Position numbers and translations under genes: made by a program. From NCBI GenBank assembly GCA_964452915.1, contig CAYVNW010000026.1, forward strand, positions 1-43,636: 43,636 nucleotides of DNA, written 5' to 3'. The notes under the pieces were generated by a model that was not told where the DNA came from, made no database searches, and was given only the letters and a program-made list of their open reading frames with translations. Below, in pieces: positions 8,259 to 14,880 of this stretch. Positions within the stretch are counted from its first letter, which is position 1; the number at the start of each line of letters is the position of its first letter. The stretch is from Colivivens sp964452915. Its GTDB lineage: Bacteria > Bacteroidota > Bacteroidia > Bacteroidales > Bacteroidaceae.

Positions 8259-8347
8259 ATTTTTATATAAAGTCAGGCAAAAGAACATCTGAATGCCGTG
8301 TTTCCGTAGTGCTGTCGAAAACAAAAGCGATAAAAAGTTAGAATTGA

Positions 8348-8362
8348 ATAAGTGAACATCTT
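8348..8362 (+). repeat. 15-bp direct repeat, copy 1
   Basis: ATAAGTGAACATCTT occurs here and again at 9184-9198. The copy includes the GTG start and first codons of the methyltransferase remnant. The two copies bracket the 5' remnant and the MNT/HEPN pair. Confidence 0.8.
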
Positions 8363-8462
8363 CTCTTTCTTCTCCGGTGCAGGATTCCTTGACTTGGGAT
8401 TCGAGTTGCAAGGACACTTCAACATCGTTTTCATGAACGGGATGAACACGAATGGTCATTAA
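8352..8462 (+). pseudogene. 5' remnant of a C5-cytosine DNA methyltransferase
   Basis: Thirty-six codons from GTG 8352 to TAA 8462 read VNIFSFFSGAGFLDLGFELQG and a further 15 residues. FSGAGFLDLGFE is motif I (S-adenosylmethionine binding) of Dcm-type cytosine-5 methyltransferases. The frame then degenerates (NIVFMNGMNTNGH) and stops, so the catalytic PCQ loop and everything after it are missing. A downstream piece of the same family lies at 9192-9506. This is a dead fragment of a former restriction-modification or orphan methylase gene. Confidence 0.8.
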
Positions 8463-8480
8463 TTGTTCATGGATTATTCA

Positions 8481-8507
8481 TTGATTTAAAAATAAATCGT
8501 ATATTTG
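8481..8507 (+). promoter_or_regulatory. Promoter of the MNT/HEPN pair
   Basis: TTG at 8481-8483 and TATATTTG at 8500-8507 are 19 bases apart, a near-ideal Bacteroidota promoter, with transcription expected to start near 8514. It lies just after the methyltransferase remnant and drives the toxin-antitoxin pair independently. Confidence 0.7.
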
Positions 8508-8536
8508 CAAAGTAAAAAGTAATTAGAGGAATTGGC

Positions 8537-8836
8537 ATGCTTACAGACAATACACTTAAATCGCTTAGGAACTATTTTTCTCGCCAACCTGTCAATAAGG
8601 TGTGGATATTCGGTTCTTTTGCCCGTGGTGAGGAGAAAGCGGACAGCGATGTCGACCTGCTGGTCTCATTTGACCCTTCATCAAAGGTATCTCTTTTCAC
8701 GATGGGAGGAATGTACATGGACTTGCGGAAGCTTCTTGGAAGAGATGTCGACCTTGTTGAGGACGGGACGTTGGAAGATTATGCAGCTGAAACAGCCAAT
8801 AAGGACAAACAGTTGATTTATGAGAGAACCTATTAG
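8537..8836 (+). CDS. MntA-type minimal nucleotidyltransferase antitoxin
   Basis: A 99-residue protein made of the minimal nucleotidyltransferase fold. Residues 26-43 (GSFARGEEKADSDVDLLV) give the GSx10DxD motif with D38 and D40 as metal ligands, and D70/D72 (GRDVDLV) supply the third carboxylate. In characterised MntA/HepT pairs the MNT protein transfers AMP units to a tyrosine of the HEPN toxin and so inactivates it. It has one of the better ribosome-binding sequences in the window (AGAGGA about 10 bases upstream). It overlaps the HEPN gene by 17 bp, consistent with coupled synthesis. Confidence 0.9.
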   Translation: MLTDNTLKSLRNYFSRQPVNKVWIFGSFARGEEKADSDVDLLVSFDPSSKVSLFTMGGMYMDLRKLLGRDVDLVEDGTLEDYAAETANKDKQLIYERTY

Positions 8837-9167
8837 AGACGAAGGAAGGCTTAGACATATAGTCAAGTACGCGTCAAACGTTGAGGAGATGACGACCGGA
8901 ATCACATACGAGTATTTTGCCAAGGACAAGATACGCTATTTTGCAATAATGAAGAACATAGAAGTCGTGGGTGAAGCCGCATATATGTTGACAAAAGAAT
9001 TTATAGCATTGCATCCAGAGCTTCCATGGCAGCAAATAATCGGTATGCGTCACGTCCTTGTACACGGCTATGCTACAGTAAGTCCTCGAAGGCTTTGGGA
9101 GACGGCAGTTGACGATATCCCAGCTTTAAAGAAGCAAGTTGAAAAGTACCTCGAAGAATTTAAATAG
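8820..9167 (+). CDS. HepT-type HEPN ribonuclease toxin (DUF86)
   Basis: A 115-residue all-helical HEPN protein. The catalytic motif RX4HXY is intact as R77-HVLV-H82-G-Y84, so both the RNase active site and the tyrosine predicted to be AMPylated by the partner are present. HepT toxins dimerise and cleave tRNA or mRNA. The start at ATG 8820 lies inside the end of the MNT gene. The pair sits inside a decayed methyltransferase locus, typical of gene turnover in defence islands. The system looks functional from sequence. Confidence 0.9.
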   Translation: MREPIRDEGRLRHIVKYASNVEEMTTGITYEYFAKDKIRYFAIMKNIEVVGEAAYMLTKEFIALHPELPWQQIIGMRHVLVHGYATVSPRRLWETAVDDIPALKKQVEKYLEEFK

Positions 9168-9183
9168 TCATTATAAAGCTGTT

Positions 9184-9198
9184 ATAAGTGAACATCTT
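9184..9198 (+). repeat. 15-bp direct repeat, copy 2
   Basis: An identical copy of the sequence at 8348-8362, ending where methyltransferase homology resumes (FFDICRIL). It includes the same start-codon context, so it may mark a deletion junction in a second copy of the gene rather than a transposon target duplication. Confidence 0.8.
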
Positions 9199-9506
9199 TC
9201 TTTGATATTTGCAGGATACTTGATTATCATAAACCTTCTATGGTGTTCCTTGAAAATGTTAAAGGTCTTGTTTCTCATAAGGAAGGTAAAACATTAAATA
9301 CCATTCTTGCTACATTGCGCAAATTAGGTTACTTCCCACACTGGAAAGTACTTTCATCCTTAGATTTTGGTTTACCACAGAAAAGAGAAAGGTGGTATTG
9401 TGTTGCTTTTAGAAAGAAAATAGACTTCGAATTTCCCAAGCCGGTATCACGGTTGTGTTTCATAAAATACTTGCAAGGGTATTTGGAACGAATTATGTCA
9501 TCGTGA
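9192..9506 (+). pseudogene. Internal remnant of a C5-cytosine DNA methyltransferase
   Basis: The open frame reads FFDICRILDYHKP, then FLENVKGLVSH (motif IV neighbourhood, ENV), GKTLNTILATLRKLGY and LDFGLPQKRERWYCVAF (motif VIII), all standard for Dcm-type methyltransferases. It begins after an in-frame TGA at 9189-9191 with no SAM-binding motif, and ends in unrelated sequence after FPKPVSR, so target-recognition and motifs IX-X are missing. The first possible ATG is 9240. With the piece at 8352-8462 it represents the wreck of one or two methylase genes. The product would be inactive. Confidence 0.8.
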
Positions 9507-9882
9507 ACATTGGCTCTACCGCATTGTAGGGTCGTCCTTCTCTCTGTGCATATTACTTGGCTAAGTTGCTATTTCTTACTGCTGTTATCTCAATGTGTTT
9601 TGTCGGCATTTGACACTTGTTTCATTGGTATAGTCACATCTTGCGCCACTTTTTCAAACGACATTCACTCCACTGTCGCCACTTTATAAAGCGAGTTATG
9701 GGGTTATGTGCGTCTTTTTTCAAGCAGCTTTAATTGCAACGTTATGACAATCCTTTCATTCACGCATGTATTCCGATGATTTTTAAAATACAACATCACT
9801 GATATCTGCACAAGAAGTTAAATGAATAAGTCTGGCGTGTCCACGGCGTGAGTGTGGATGACGGAAGGGTGTTCTTTGGTGA
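9507..9882. other. 376-bp region without a recognisable gene
   Basis: No convincing coding signal is seen on either strand. It contains two copies of CGCCACTTT (9644-9652 and 9677-9685) and a weak TCCAC/GTGGA hairpin near 9838-9860 that may serve as the 3' end of the minus-strand YitT transcript. It is probably further decay of the accessory patch. Confidence 0.4.
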
Positions 9883-10878
9883 CTATTCAGGTTGCACGTC
9901 TCCCTTTTCAGGCAGGTCTTTCCATCCTTCTCCGAATGTGTCGTAAGCGTCGGTTACGACGACGAACGCGTTCGGGTCTGCGATTTTTACATGTTGTTTG
10001 AGCGCATGCACCTCCTTATAACTGACAACAATGAATATCATTTCTTTATTGCCCTTGGTGTATAGTCCGCTACTTTTAATTATTGTGGCGGTACGCTCCA
10101 TTTCTTCCAGTATGTAGCGGTGGAGTTCTTTCAAGTCTTTGTCGGATATGATGAACAGGAGTTTATCGTCTTTAGCTCCGTTGATAGTCCGTGCAAGTAC
10201 ACGGGACGACAAGTATATGCTCATTAAAGAATATAATGAAAGCAAGATACCTTGTGCCTGTTGCTGTATTACTGTATGATCAGCTTCAGACTTGACTCCA
10301 ATACCGCAACTGAATACAATCAGTCCGAATAAAACGACGGTGCCATCAGCAATAAGGATTCCTCTTGAGAAGCGTATGTGCAGGTATTTCTGCATTATCA
10401 TGCTGACTATGTCTGTACCTCCTGTAGTAGCACCGCTTTTCACTACAATTCCGCAACCCATGCCAATGAGAATGCTTCCTATGATTACAGCCACAATCAG
10501 GTGATTGCTCAAATCGAGCCTGCCGCCAAGCAGTAGGGTAGGGTCGAGCGTGCGCAAAGCTTGCTCGTTTGGATAGCAAAGCATAGACAGCCCGTTCATC
10601 CATATCGGGTTGATTAGACTTGCCACAATCGTCTTTATTCCGATTTTACTGCCTAAAAGGATAACTGAGAGGATAAGCAACGGTATGTCGAAGAAATAAC
10701 CGAAAGTACCGACCTGTATACTTGGTATAAGGTTGTGTAGTACGATACTTGCTCCATAAACCCCGCCTGGCACAATGTTGTACGGATTTATAAATAGTAC
10801 AAAGCCGGCGGACATGACAAAACTCCCTAAGAGGATTCCGCCCCAAGATGTAACAGCTGCTTTCACTTTTCCTTTCAT
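9883..10878 (-). CDS. YitT family membrane protein (DUF161/DUF2179)
   Basis: A 331-residue inner-membrane protein with the YitT layout. There are five or six N-terminal helices containing GFVLFINPYNIVPGGVYGAS and the glycine-rich GCGIVVKSGATTGGTDIVS (residues ~150-170), then a soluble C-terminal DUF2179 domain (residues ~240-325) with RTATIIKSSGLYTKGNKEMI and the VVTDAYDTFGEG end. The biochemical role is not established for the family; transport or sensing has been suggested. It is the last gene of a minus-strand unit with truA 50 bp upstream. Confidence 0.88.
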   Translation of the reverse strand: MKGKVKAAVTSWGGILLGSFVMSAGFVLFINPYNIVPGGVYGASIVLHNLIPSIQVGTFGYFFDIPLLILSVILLGSKIGIKTIVASLINPIWMNGLSMLCYPNEQALRTLDPTLLLGGRLDLSNHLIVAVIIGSILIGMGCGIVVKSGATTGGTDIVSMIMQKYLHIRFSRGILIADGTVVLFGLIVFSCGIGVKSEADHTVIQQQAQGILLSLYSLMSIYLSSRVLARTINGAKDDKLLFIISDKDLKELHRYILEEMERTATIIKSSGLYTKGNKEMIFIVVSYKEVHALKQHVKIADPNAFVVVTDAYDTFGEGWKDLPEKGDVQPE

Positions 10879-10928
10879 ACGTATATATATCTAATAAATT
10901 CTCAATTCAAATGTTATTTCCCTACAGT

Positions 10929-11738
10929 TCAAATATCAAATACTGAACGGGGGTATTCAATGTCGGCTAAGAACAGTGCGTTGCCGGGTACACTGCTGCC
11001 GGCGAGCTGGCGGTCCTTCTTCTCAATTACATGACGGAAATCCTCAATGGTAAGTGCACCACGTCCCACTTCGATGAGGGTGCCTACAATTGCCCTTACC
11101 ATATTGCGCAGGAACCTGTTTGCCTTGATGGTAAACACCCACTCTGTGTGGTCCGTTATGCCTTTGATTCCCGATGTATGACCAACCGGTGTCCATTCTG
11201 CTTTCATTATTGTACAGTCGTTTGTCTTGACATCCGTATGCAATTTGGAGAAACTTGTGAAATCGGTGTAGTCAAACAATGTCTGTGCAGCCTCATTCAT
11301 TCTATTGAAATCGAGCGGATGTGGGTACCTGTAACTGTAATGCCGGCAAAACGGGTCCTTATTGAGGTTTATATAGTAATGATATGTACGTGATATAGCG
11401 CTGAAACGCGCATGTGCCTCGTCGTTTACCCGTACAATCTTTTCAACTGCGATATCCTGAGGCAACATAGTATTAAGTTTGTTGCATAGCCACTCCTCAA
11501 ATGGTTGTCCGAGTTTGTTTTGTCTGCCTATCACTGTCGGGTCGCAGTCAAAGTGTGCTACCATCATGCTTGCGTTAACTTCTGTGTCGGTGCGTCCGGC
11601 TCCGATGACACTGACCTCATTGCCGTTCAGCAATGACAAAGCCCGCATCATTTCAGCTTGTATACTGTCAGCGTTTGGTTGTACCTGCCATCCGTGGTAG
11701 TTCTTTCCGTCGTACGATAAGAAAATGAAGTAGCGCAT
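10929..11738 (-). CDS. truA: tRNA pseudouridine(38-40) synthase TruA
   Basis: A 269-residue cytoplasmic enzyme that isomerises uridines 38-40 in the anticodon arm of many tRNAs. The catalytic aspartate is in GAGRTDTEVNA (about residue 52), and the N-terminal LSYDGKNYHGWQVQP and the later FLRNMVRAIVGTLIEVGRG are hallmark TruA segments. Length is normal. It starts 3 bp after the stop of the DUF5715-like gene, indicating one operon; that coupling of a tRNA-modifying enzyme with a cell-wall-like enzyme looks positional rather than functional. Confidence 0.95.
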   Translation of the reverse strand: MRYFIFLSYDGKNYHGWQVQPNADSIQAEMMRALSLLNGNEVSVIGAGRTDTEVNASMMVAHFDCDPTVIGRQNKLGQPFEEWLCNKLNTMLPQDIAVEKIVRVNDEAHARFSAISRTYHYYINLNKDPFCRHYSYRYPHPLDFNRMNEAAQTLFDYTDFTSFSKLHTDVKTNDCTIMKAEWTPVGHTSGIKGITDHTEWVFTIKANRFLRNMVRAIVGTLIEVGRGALTIEDFRHVIEKKDRQLAGSSVPGNALFLADIEYPRSVFDI

Positions 11739-11741
11739 TTG

Positions 11742-12608
11742 TCAGATTACTGTCAGATGGAAACAAGCTTGTTTCTTTTCATATTTCACATAGCATCTGC
11801 CCTCAGCACGCAAGTCAAACAGCACTTCGGCAAGCGTCTTTTTCAGATTCTCGTCGTATCGTGTCGGCTCATCTCCGGCTAATGGCATAAAGCGGTTGTA
11901 TGTAATATCGATTGTCGTGCCATAGCAATGGCAAGAATTCGTAATGGAGTTCTTGTTACCCTTTTGAAGTCCGACGATATCCTCATCGGTTCGGAGAACG
12001 GACGTTACAACCGGTATGTGCAGATCCAGACCTTTCGAATATAGGGAGTCAATGAAATTTATTCCTATACAATTTAGAAGAGCTTGAGCTTTGGGAACGA
12101 GGTATGGTACGGAGTGTGTGAGTTCTTCCACATAATAATAAGGAGAACTCGTAATGTTGGTGAGTTTGTGCCTCTTAATATCTTTTTTTATCTCTGCACG
12201 GGTCGACACAGGCGTGATGCCGTTGTTGATGGCAGCTTCCAATTGAGTAGCGTTGCTGTCAGGAAAGCATTCGGGATAACTCCACACCTTATTTGATGCA
12301 AAGAGGTTGGTGGATGCGGTTTCGTTTCTGAATGAGTCAGTACCATACTGATTAGTCAGACAACAAGAAGCCGATACAGAATTGTCCGGTGAGTTGTTGA
12401 TTACTGAATCCGCATTGTCCGACAATTCAGATTCTATTAGTTCTGCTTCTTCGTCGGCTTTAGTGTTGTGGTTTGTCTTTTTATTGTTGTCTGTATTGTT
12501 CAAAGGACTTAGCCCTGCAAAATGACTGATGCAAGCCAATACCACCATTAAGATGATGAAACTTGCAAGGAACTTATTTTTATTGTATTTTTGTTTGTCT
12601 TGTGCCAC
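11742..12608 (-). CDS. DUF5715-like protein with M15 (D,D-carboxypeptidase) zinc motif
   Basis: A 288-residue protein with one N-terminal membrane segment (residues ~13-33) and a low-complexity Asn/Asp/Ser-rich linker to ~100, then a globular periplasmic domain. Near the end, S225-x-H227-x2-G230-x3-D234 matches the SxHxxGxxxD signature of M15/VanY-type D-Ala-D-Ala or L,D-peptidases, and H284 near the terminus is placed as the third zinc ligand. This suggests peptidoglycan peptidase activity or a catalytically altered relative. I associate the architecture with the Bacteroidales DUF5715 family, less certainly than the motif itself. First gene of the truA unit. Confidence 0.72.
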   Translation of the reverse strand: MAQDKQKYNKNKFLASFIILMVVLACISHFAGLSPLNNTDNNKKTNHNTKADEEAELIESELSDNADSVINNSPDNSVSASCCLTNQYGTDSFRNETASTNLFASNKVWSYPECFPDSNATQLEAAINNGITPVSTRAEIKKDIKRHKLTNITSSPYYYVEELTHSVPYLVPKAQALLNCIGINFIDSLYSKGLDLHIPVVTSVLRTDEDIVGLQKGNKNSITNSCHCYGTTIDITYNRFMPLAGDEPTRYDENLKKTLAEVLFDLRAEGRCYVKYEKKQACFHLTVI

Positions 12609-12627
12609 GTCTGATTCAAATTTTTTG

Positions 12628-12635
12628 CAAAGTTA
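12628..12635 (-). promoter_or_regulatory. -7 element TAACTTTG of the DUF5715-truA-yitT unit
   Basis: Minus-strand TAACTTTG lies 19 bp upstream of the ATG at 12608 and diverges from the MORN gene promoter 43 bp away. No clear -33 partner. Confidence 0.5.
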
Positions 12636-12657
12636 CTAAAAGTTTGGGGTTTTGTAT

Positions 12658-12686
12658 TTGGTGTAATTTGTTTTTTTATAAATTTG
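12658..12686 (+). promoter_or_regulatory. Promoter of the MORN lipoprotein gene
   Basis: TTG at 12658-12660 and TAAATTTG at 12679-12686 are 21 bases apart. The -7 element overlaps an in-frame TTG (12684), ruling it out as the start codon. Confidence 0.55.
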
Positions 12687-12710
12687 CAGCCGAATAGAAA
12701 TGAGATGCCA

Positions 12711-13487
12711 ATGAAAAAGATATTATTTATGATGTTATTGCCAATTGTGGCACTCTGTGCGTGCAGTGGAGGCAGTAAGAAACCGGAGTCGGGAATCGCG
12801 CGTTATCAATATGCCGACAGTAGTGTTTATGAAGGCAATTGGAAACACAGTGAACGCAATGGTCATGGTAAGATGATATGGAGTGACGGCTGTTCATATG
12901 AAGGTGAATGGAAAGACGACAATCCAAATGGCCAAGGAACATACACATGGGAAAATGGGAACAAGTTTGAAGGAGAGTTCCGTGACAGCGTACCTTGTGG
13001 TGAAGGGCGATATACATGGAAGGACGGCTCGTACTATGTAGGCACCTACAAAAATGGCCATCCAAACGGCTATGGCAAATATTTAGCACCTGACGGATCG
13101 ATGAAGGAAGGCAAATTCAAAGACGGATGGCTTGAAGGTGAAGGTGTTGCGATAAATGAGTTTTCCGAAAAATACACAGGCGAATTCCGCCGTGGCTTGC
13201 CTAATGGCAAAGGGACGATGGAGTATCCTAACGGTGATAAATATGTAGGCGAATGGTCGAACGGCAAAAGCGAGGGTGAAGGAACTTATTACTATTCGAG
13301 CGGAAGTGTTTATAAAGGCGAATTCCACAAAGGGAAATCAGAAGGATATGGCACCTACACTTGGAGCAATGGTAATAAGTATGAAGGCAATTGGCGTAAT
13401 GACATGCGTAATGGGTATGGCAAACTGACCACTACAGATGGTGAGGTGTACGAGGGACAATGGTACAATGACGAATTCCAGGGATGA
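12711..13487 (+). CDS. MORN-repeat lipoprotein
   Basis: A 258-residue protein that begins with a lipoprotein signal (MKKILFMMLLPIVALCAC, lipidated Cys at residue 18) and then consists almost entirely of about ten MORN repeats of ~23 residues (units of the form YEGEWKDDNPNGQGTYTW). MORN sheets form elongated beta structures that bind lipids or proteins; in bacteria their exact partners are mostly unknown. Two in-frame ATGs (12705, 12711) are possible; 12711 gives the cleanest signal peptide. It is likely anchored in the inner or outer membrane facing the periplasm. It stands alone between a divergent promoter and a strong terminator. Confidence 0.88.
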   Translation: MKKILFMMLLPIVALCACSGGSKKPESGIARYQYADSSVYEGNWKHSERNGHGKMIWSDGCSYEGEWKDDNPNGQGTYTWENGNKFEGEFRDSVPCGEGRYTWKDGSYYVGTYKNGHPNGYGKYLAPDGSMKEGKFKDGWLEGEGVAINEFSEKYTGEFRRGLPNGKGTMEYPNGDKYVGEWSNGKSEGEGTYYYSSGSVYKGEFHKGKSEGYGTYTWSNGNKYEGNWRNDMRNGYGKLTTTDGEVYEGQWYNDEFQG

Positions 13488-13532
13488 TATCAGACAGACG
13501 CAATTGTCATTATCCCATGGTATATAAAATAA

Positions 13533-13560
13533 AAGAAGCTCCCGATTACAGGAGCTTCTT
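13533..13560. terminator. Strong bidirectional terminator
   Basis: AAGAAGCTCC (13533-13542) pairs perfectly with GGAGCTTCTT (13551-13560) across an 8-base loop, flanked by A/T-rich tracts on both sides. It ends the MORN transcript and, reading the other way, the convergent thioredoxin-fold gene, whose last codons lie inside the stem. Confidence 0.85.
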
Positions 13561-14706
13561 TATTTCGTCTTCAATGGTTGTAGTTACTTGCGTGTTTCTC
13601 TTTACAAGCTCGTTGTCACGATTAATGATGAAGAAAGTAGGCAAGTCGTTCACCCCGTACAGTCTTGTCGCTGTGCCGTCGGTCTCATGCACGCAAATCC
13701 ATGGAAGATTCTCGCATGACAATTTCCAAAAGTGTGTGTCTTCGTCGAGTGATACCTGATAGATTTCGAAACCTTGATTTTTGTATTTATCATACAGGTC
13801 ACGCATACGCCTGGTCCTTGCCGCAGATTCCTCAGCTCCATATAAAGTAAAGTCGAGCAACACCACTTTCCCTTTTAACGAGGTGAGTGTATGTAAGTTC
13901 CCGTTGATATCGGGTAGTGACAAATCTATCAAGTTGATTTCTGTAATCTTAGAGTTGTCGATATCCACGGTTTTCGTCTTCTTAGGCGACGTGTTCTCCA
14001 TACCTTTTATCGCAAGGTTACAAATTTGTTCCGTACGTTTAGCGTTAGGGTAGAATCCGTCCCATGCAGTCGCTACCGCAGCATAACATTTTACATCGTC
14101 ACGATTGTTCAGAGGGTCGAACAACTGATACGCTGTATTCAAGTCGGCTATAGATTGACAAACCGCATAATATGCATAAGCCTTCATCGGGTCTTTGTAA
14201 ATATAATCAAACTTCATCTTCTCTTTGTATTTGCTTACAATGGAATTGATGCTGTCCGCGATGTCTCCAGGGAGCATAGATGTATTTTTCTCCATATCGG
14301 TGATCTGCTTTTGCAATTGAATCTGCTGCAAAGAAATCTCTTTTATCTTCTGGCAGTTGTCCGATCCCTCAACAGTGTATTGTGTACTCATTGTGGGTAG
14401 CTCGGCATTGAAAACGACCGTCTCAGTAGAATCTATAGAGAAGTTAATTCTGTTGTCACCTATTCTAAGAGCATAGAATTCAGGATTTCCCGGAGCGTCA
14501 GCACTGAAAGAAAAACGTCCGCTTTCCGACAACGTTGTCGAATCAATCTTTTGTATTCCGTCGAGAGTCATGGCTTCAAGATAAAGTATTGAGCCTTTAG
14601 CTTTAGTTATAGTCCCCTCTACATGAAACTTAGGGGATTTGTCACATGCCGCAACGAGAGCCAGTGCGGAGATAAGGGCAAAGACGTATTTAGTTTTGCT
14701 TGTCAT
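13546..14706 (-). CDS. DUF4369/thioredoxin-fold lipoprotein lacking CxxC
   Basis: A 386-residue lipoprotein (signal ending LALVAAC, residues ~8-21). Residues ~25-110 resemble DUF4369 (beta-sandwich, VEGTI...GSILYLEAMTLDG), a helical linker follows, and residues ~245-386 form a TlpA/AhpC-type thioredoxin fold (LIDLSLPDINGNLHTLTSLKGKVVLLDF...DLPTFFIINRDNELVKR). At the position where the redox CxxC should follow the first strand (DFTLYGAEESA) there is no cysteine, so it cannot act as a thiol-disulfide oxidoreductase of the usual kind. The Leu-Pro-Thr cis-proline loop is kept. The ATG at 14706 is chosen because the longer frame would start inside the -7 element (14743-14750). Probably a structural or binding relative in the periplasm. 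Confidence 0.85.
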   Translation of the reverse strand: MTSKTKYVFALISALALVAACDKSPKFHVEGTITKAKGSILYLEAMTLDGIQKIDSTTLSESGRFSFSADAPGNPEFYALRIGDNRINFSIDSTETVVFNAELPTMSTQYTVEGSDNCQKIKEISLQQIQLQKQITDMEKNTSMLPGDIADSINSIVSKYKEKMKFDYIYKDPMKAYAYYAVCQSIADLNTAYQLFDPLNNRDDVKCYAAVATAWDGFYPNAKRTEQICNLAIKGMENTSPKKTKTVDIDNSKITEINLIDLSLPDINGNLHTLTSLKGKVVLLDFTLYGAEESAARTRRMRDLYDKYKNQGFEIYQVSLDEDTHFWKLSCENLPWICVHETDGTATRLYGVNDLPTFFIINRDNELVKRNTQVTTTIEDEIKKLL

Positions 14707-14742
14707 GTCTGTATATGTTTTGTTATAAATTTGTTCGTGGTG

Positions 14743-14750
14743 CAAAATTA
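14743..14750 (-). promoter_or_regulatory. -7 element TAATTTTG of the thioredoxin-fold gene
   Basis: Minus-strand TAATTTTG 36 bp upstream of the chosen ATG (14706). It overlaps the alternative ATG at 14745, which it therefore excludes. Confidence 0.5.
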
Positions 14751-14845
14751 CTTATAAAAAAGCATTGCACCTATAAAAACAATAAAAAAAACGAGTAGTG
14801 ATAAAATATTCCACATAACGTTTTTACACTTTCACTTTTAATTGC

Positions 14846-14853
14846 TACCTTTG
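14846..14853 (+). promoter_or_regulatory. -7 element TACCTTTG of pnp
   Basis: TACCTTTG matches TAnnTTTG and would start transcription near 14860, about 20 nt before the pnp ATG. The -33 region is only weakly recognisable (TTTC near 14830). Confidence 0.5.
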
Positions 14854-14880
14854 CATGAATTTTTAGCTTAACAATATAAA

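Noticed and set aside
8348..9198. 15-bp direct repeats as attachment sites or transposon target duplication
   Set aside because: No integrase, transposase or terminal inverted repeats lie between them, and each copy includes the methylase start codon, which fits gene duplication and deletion better.
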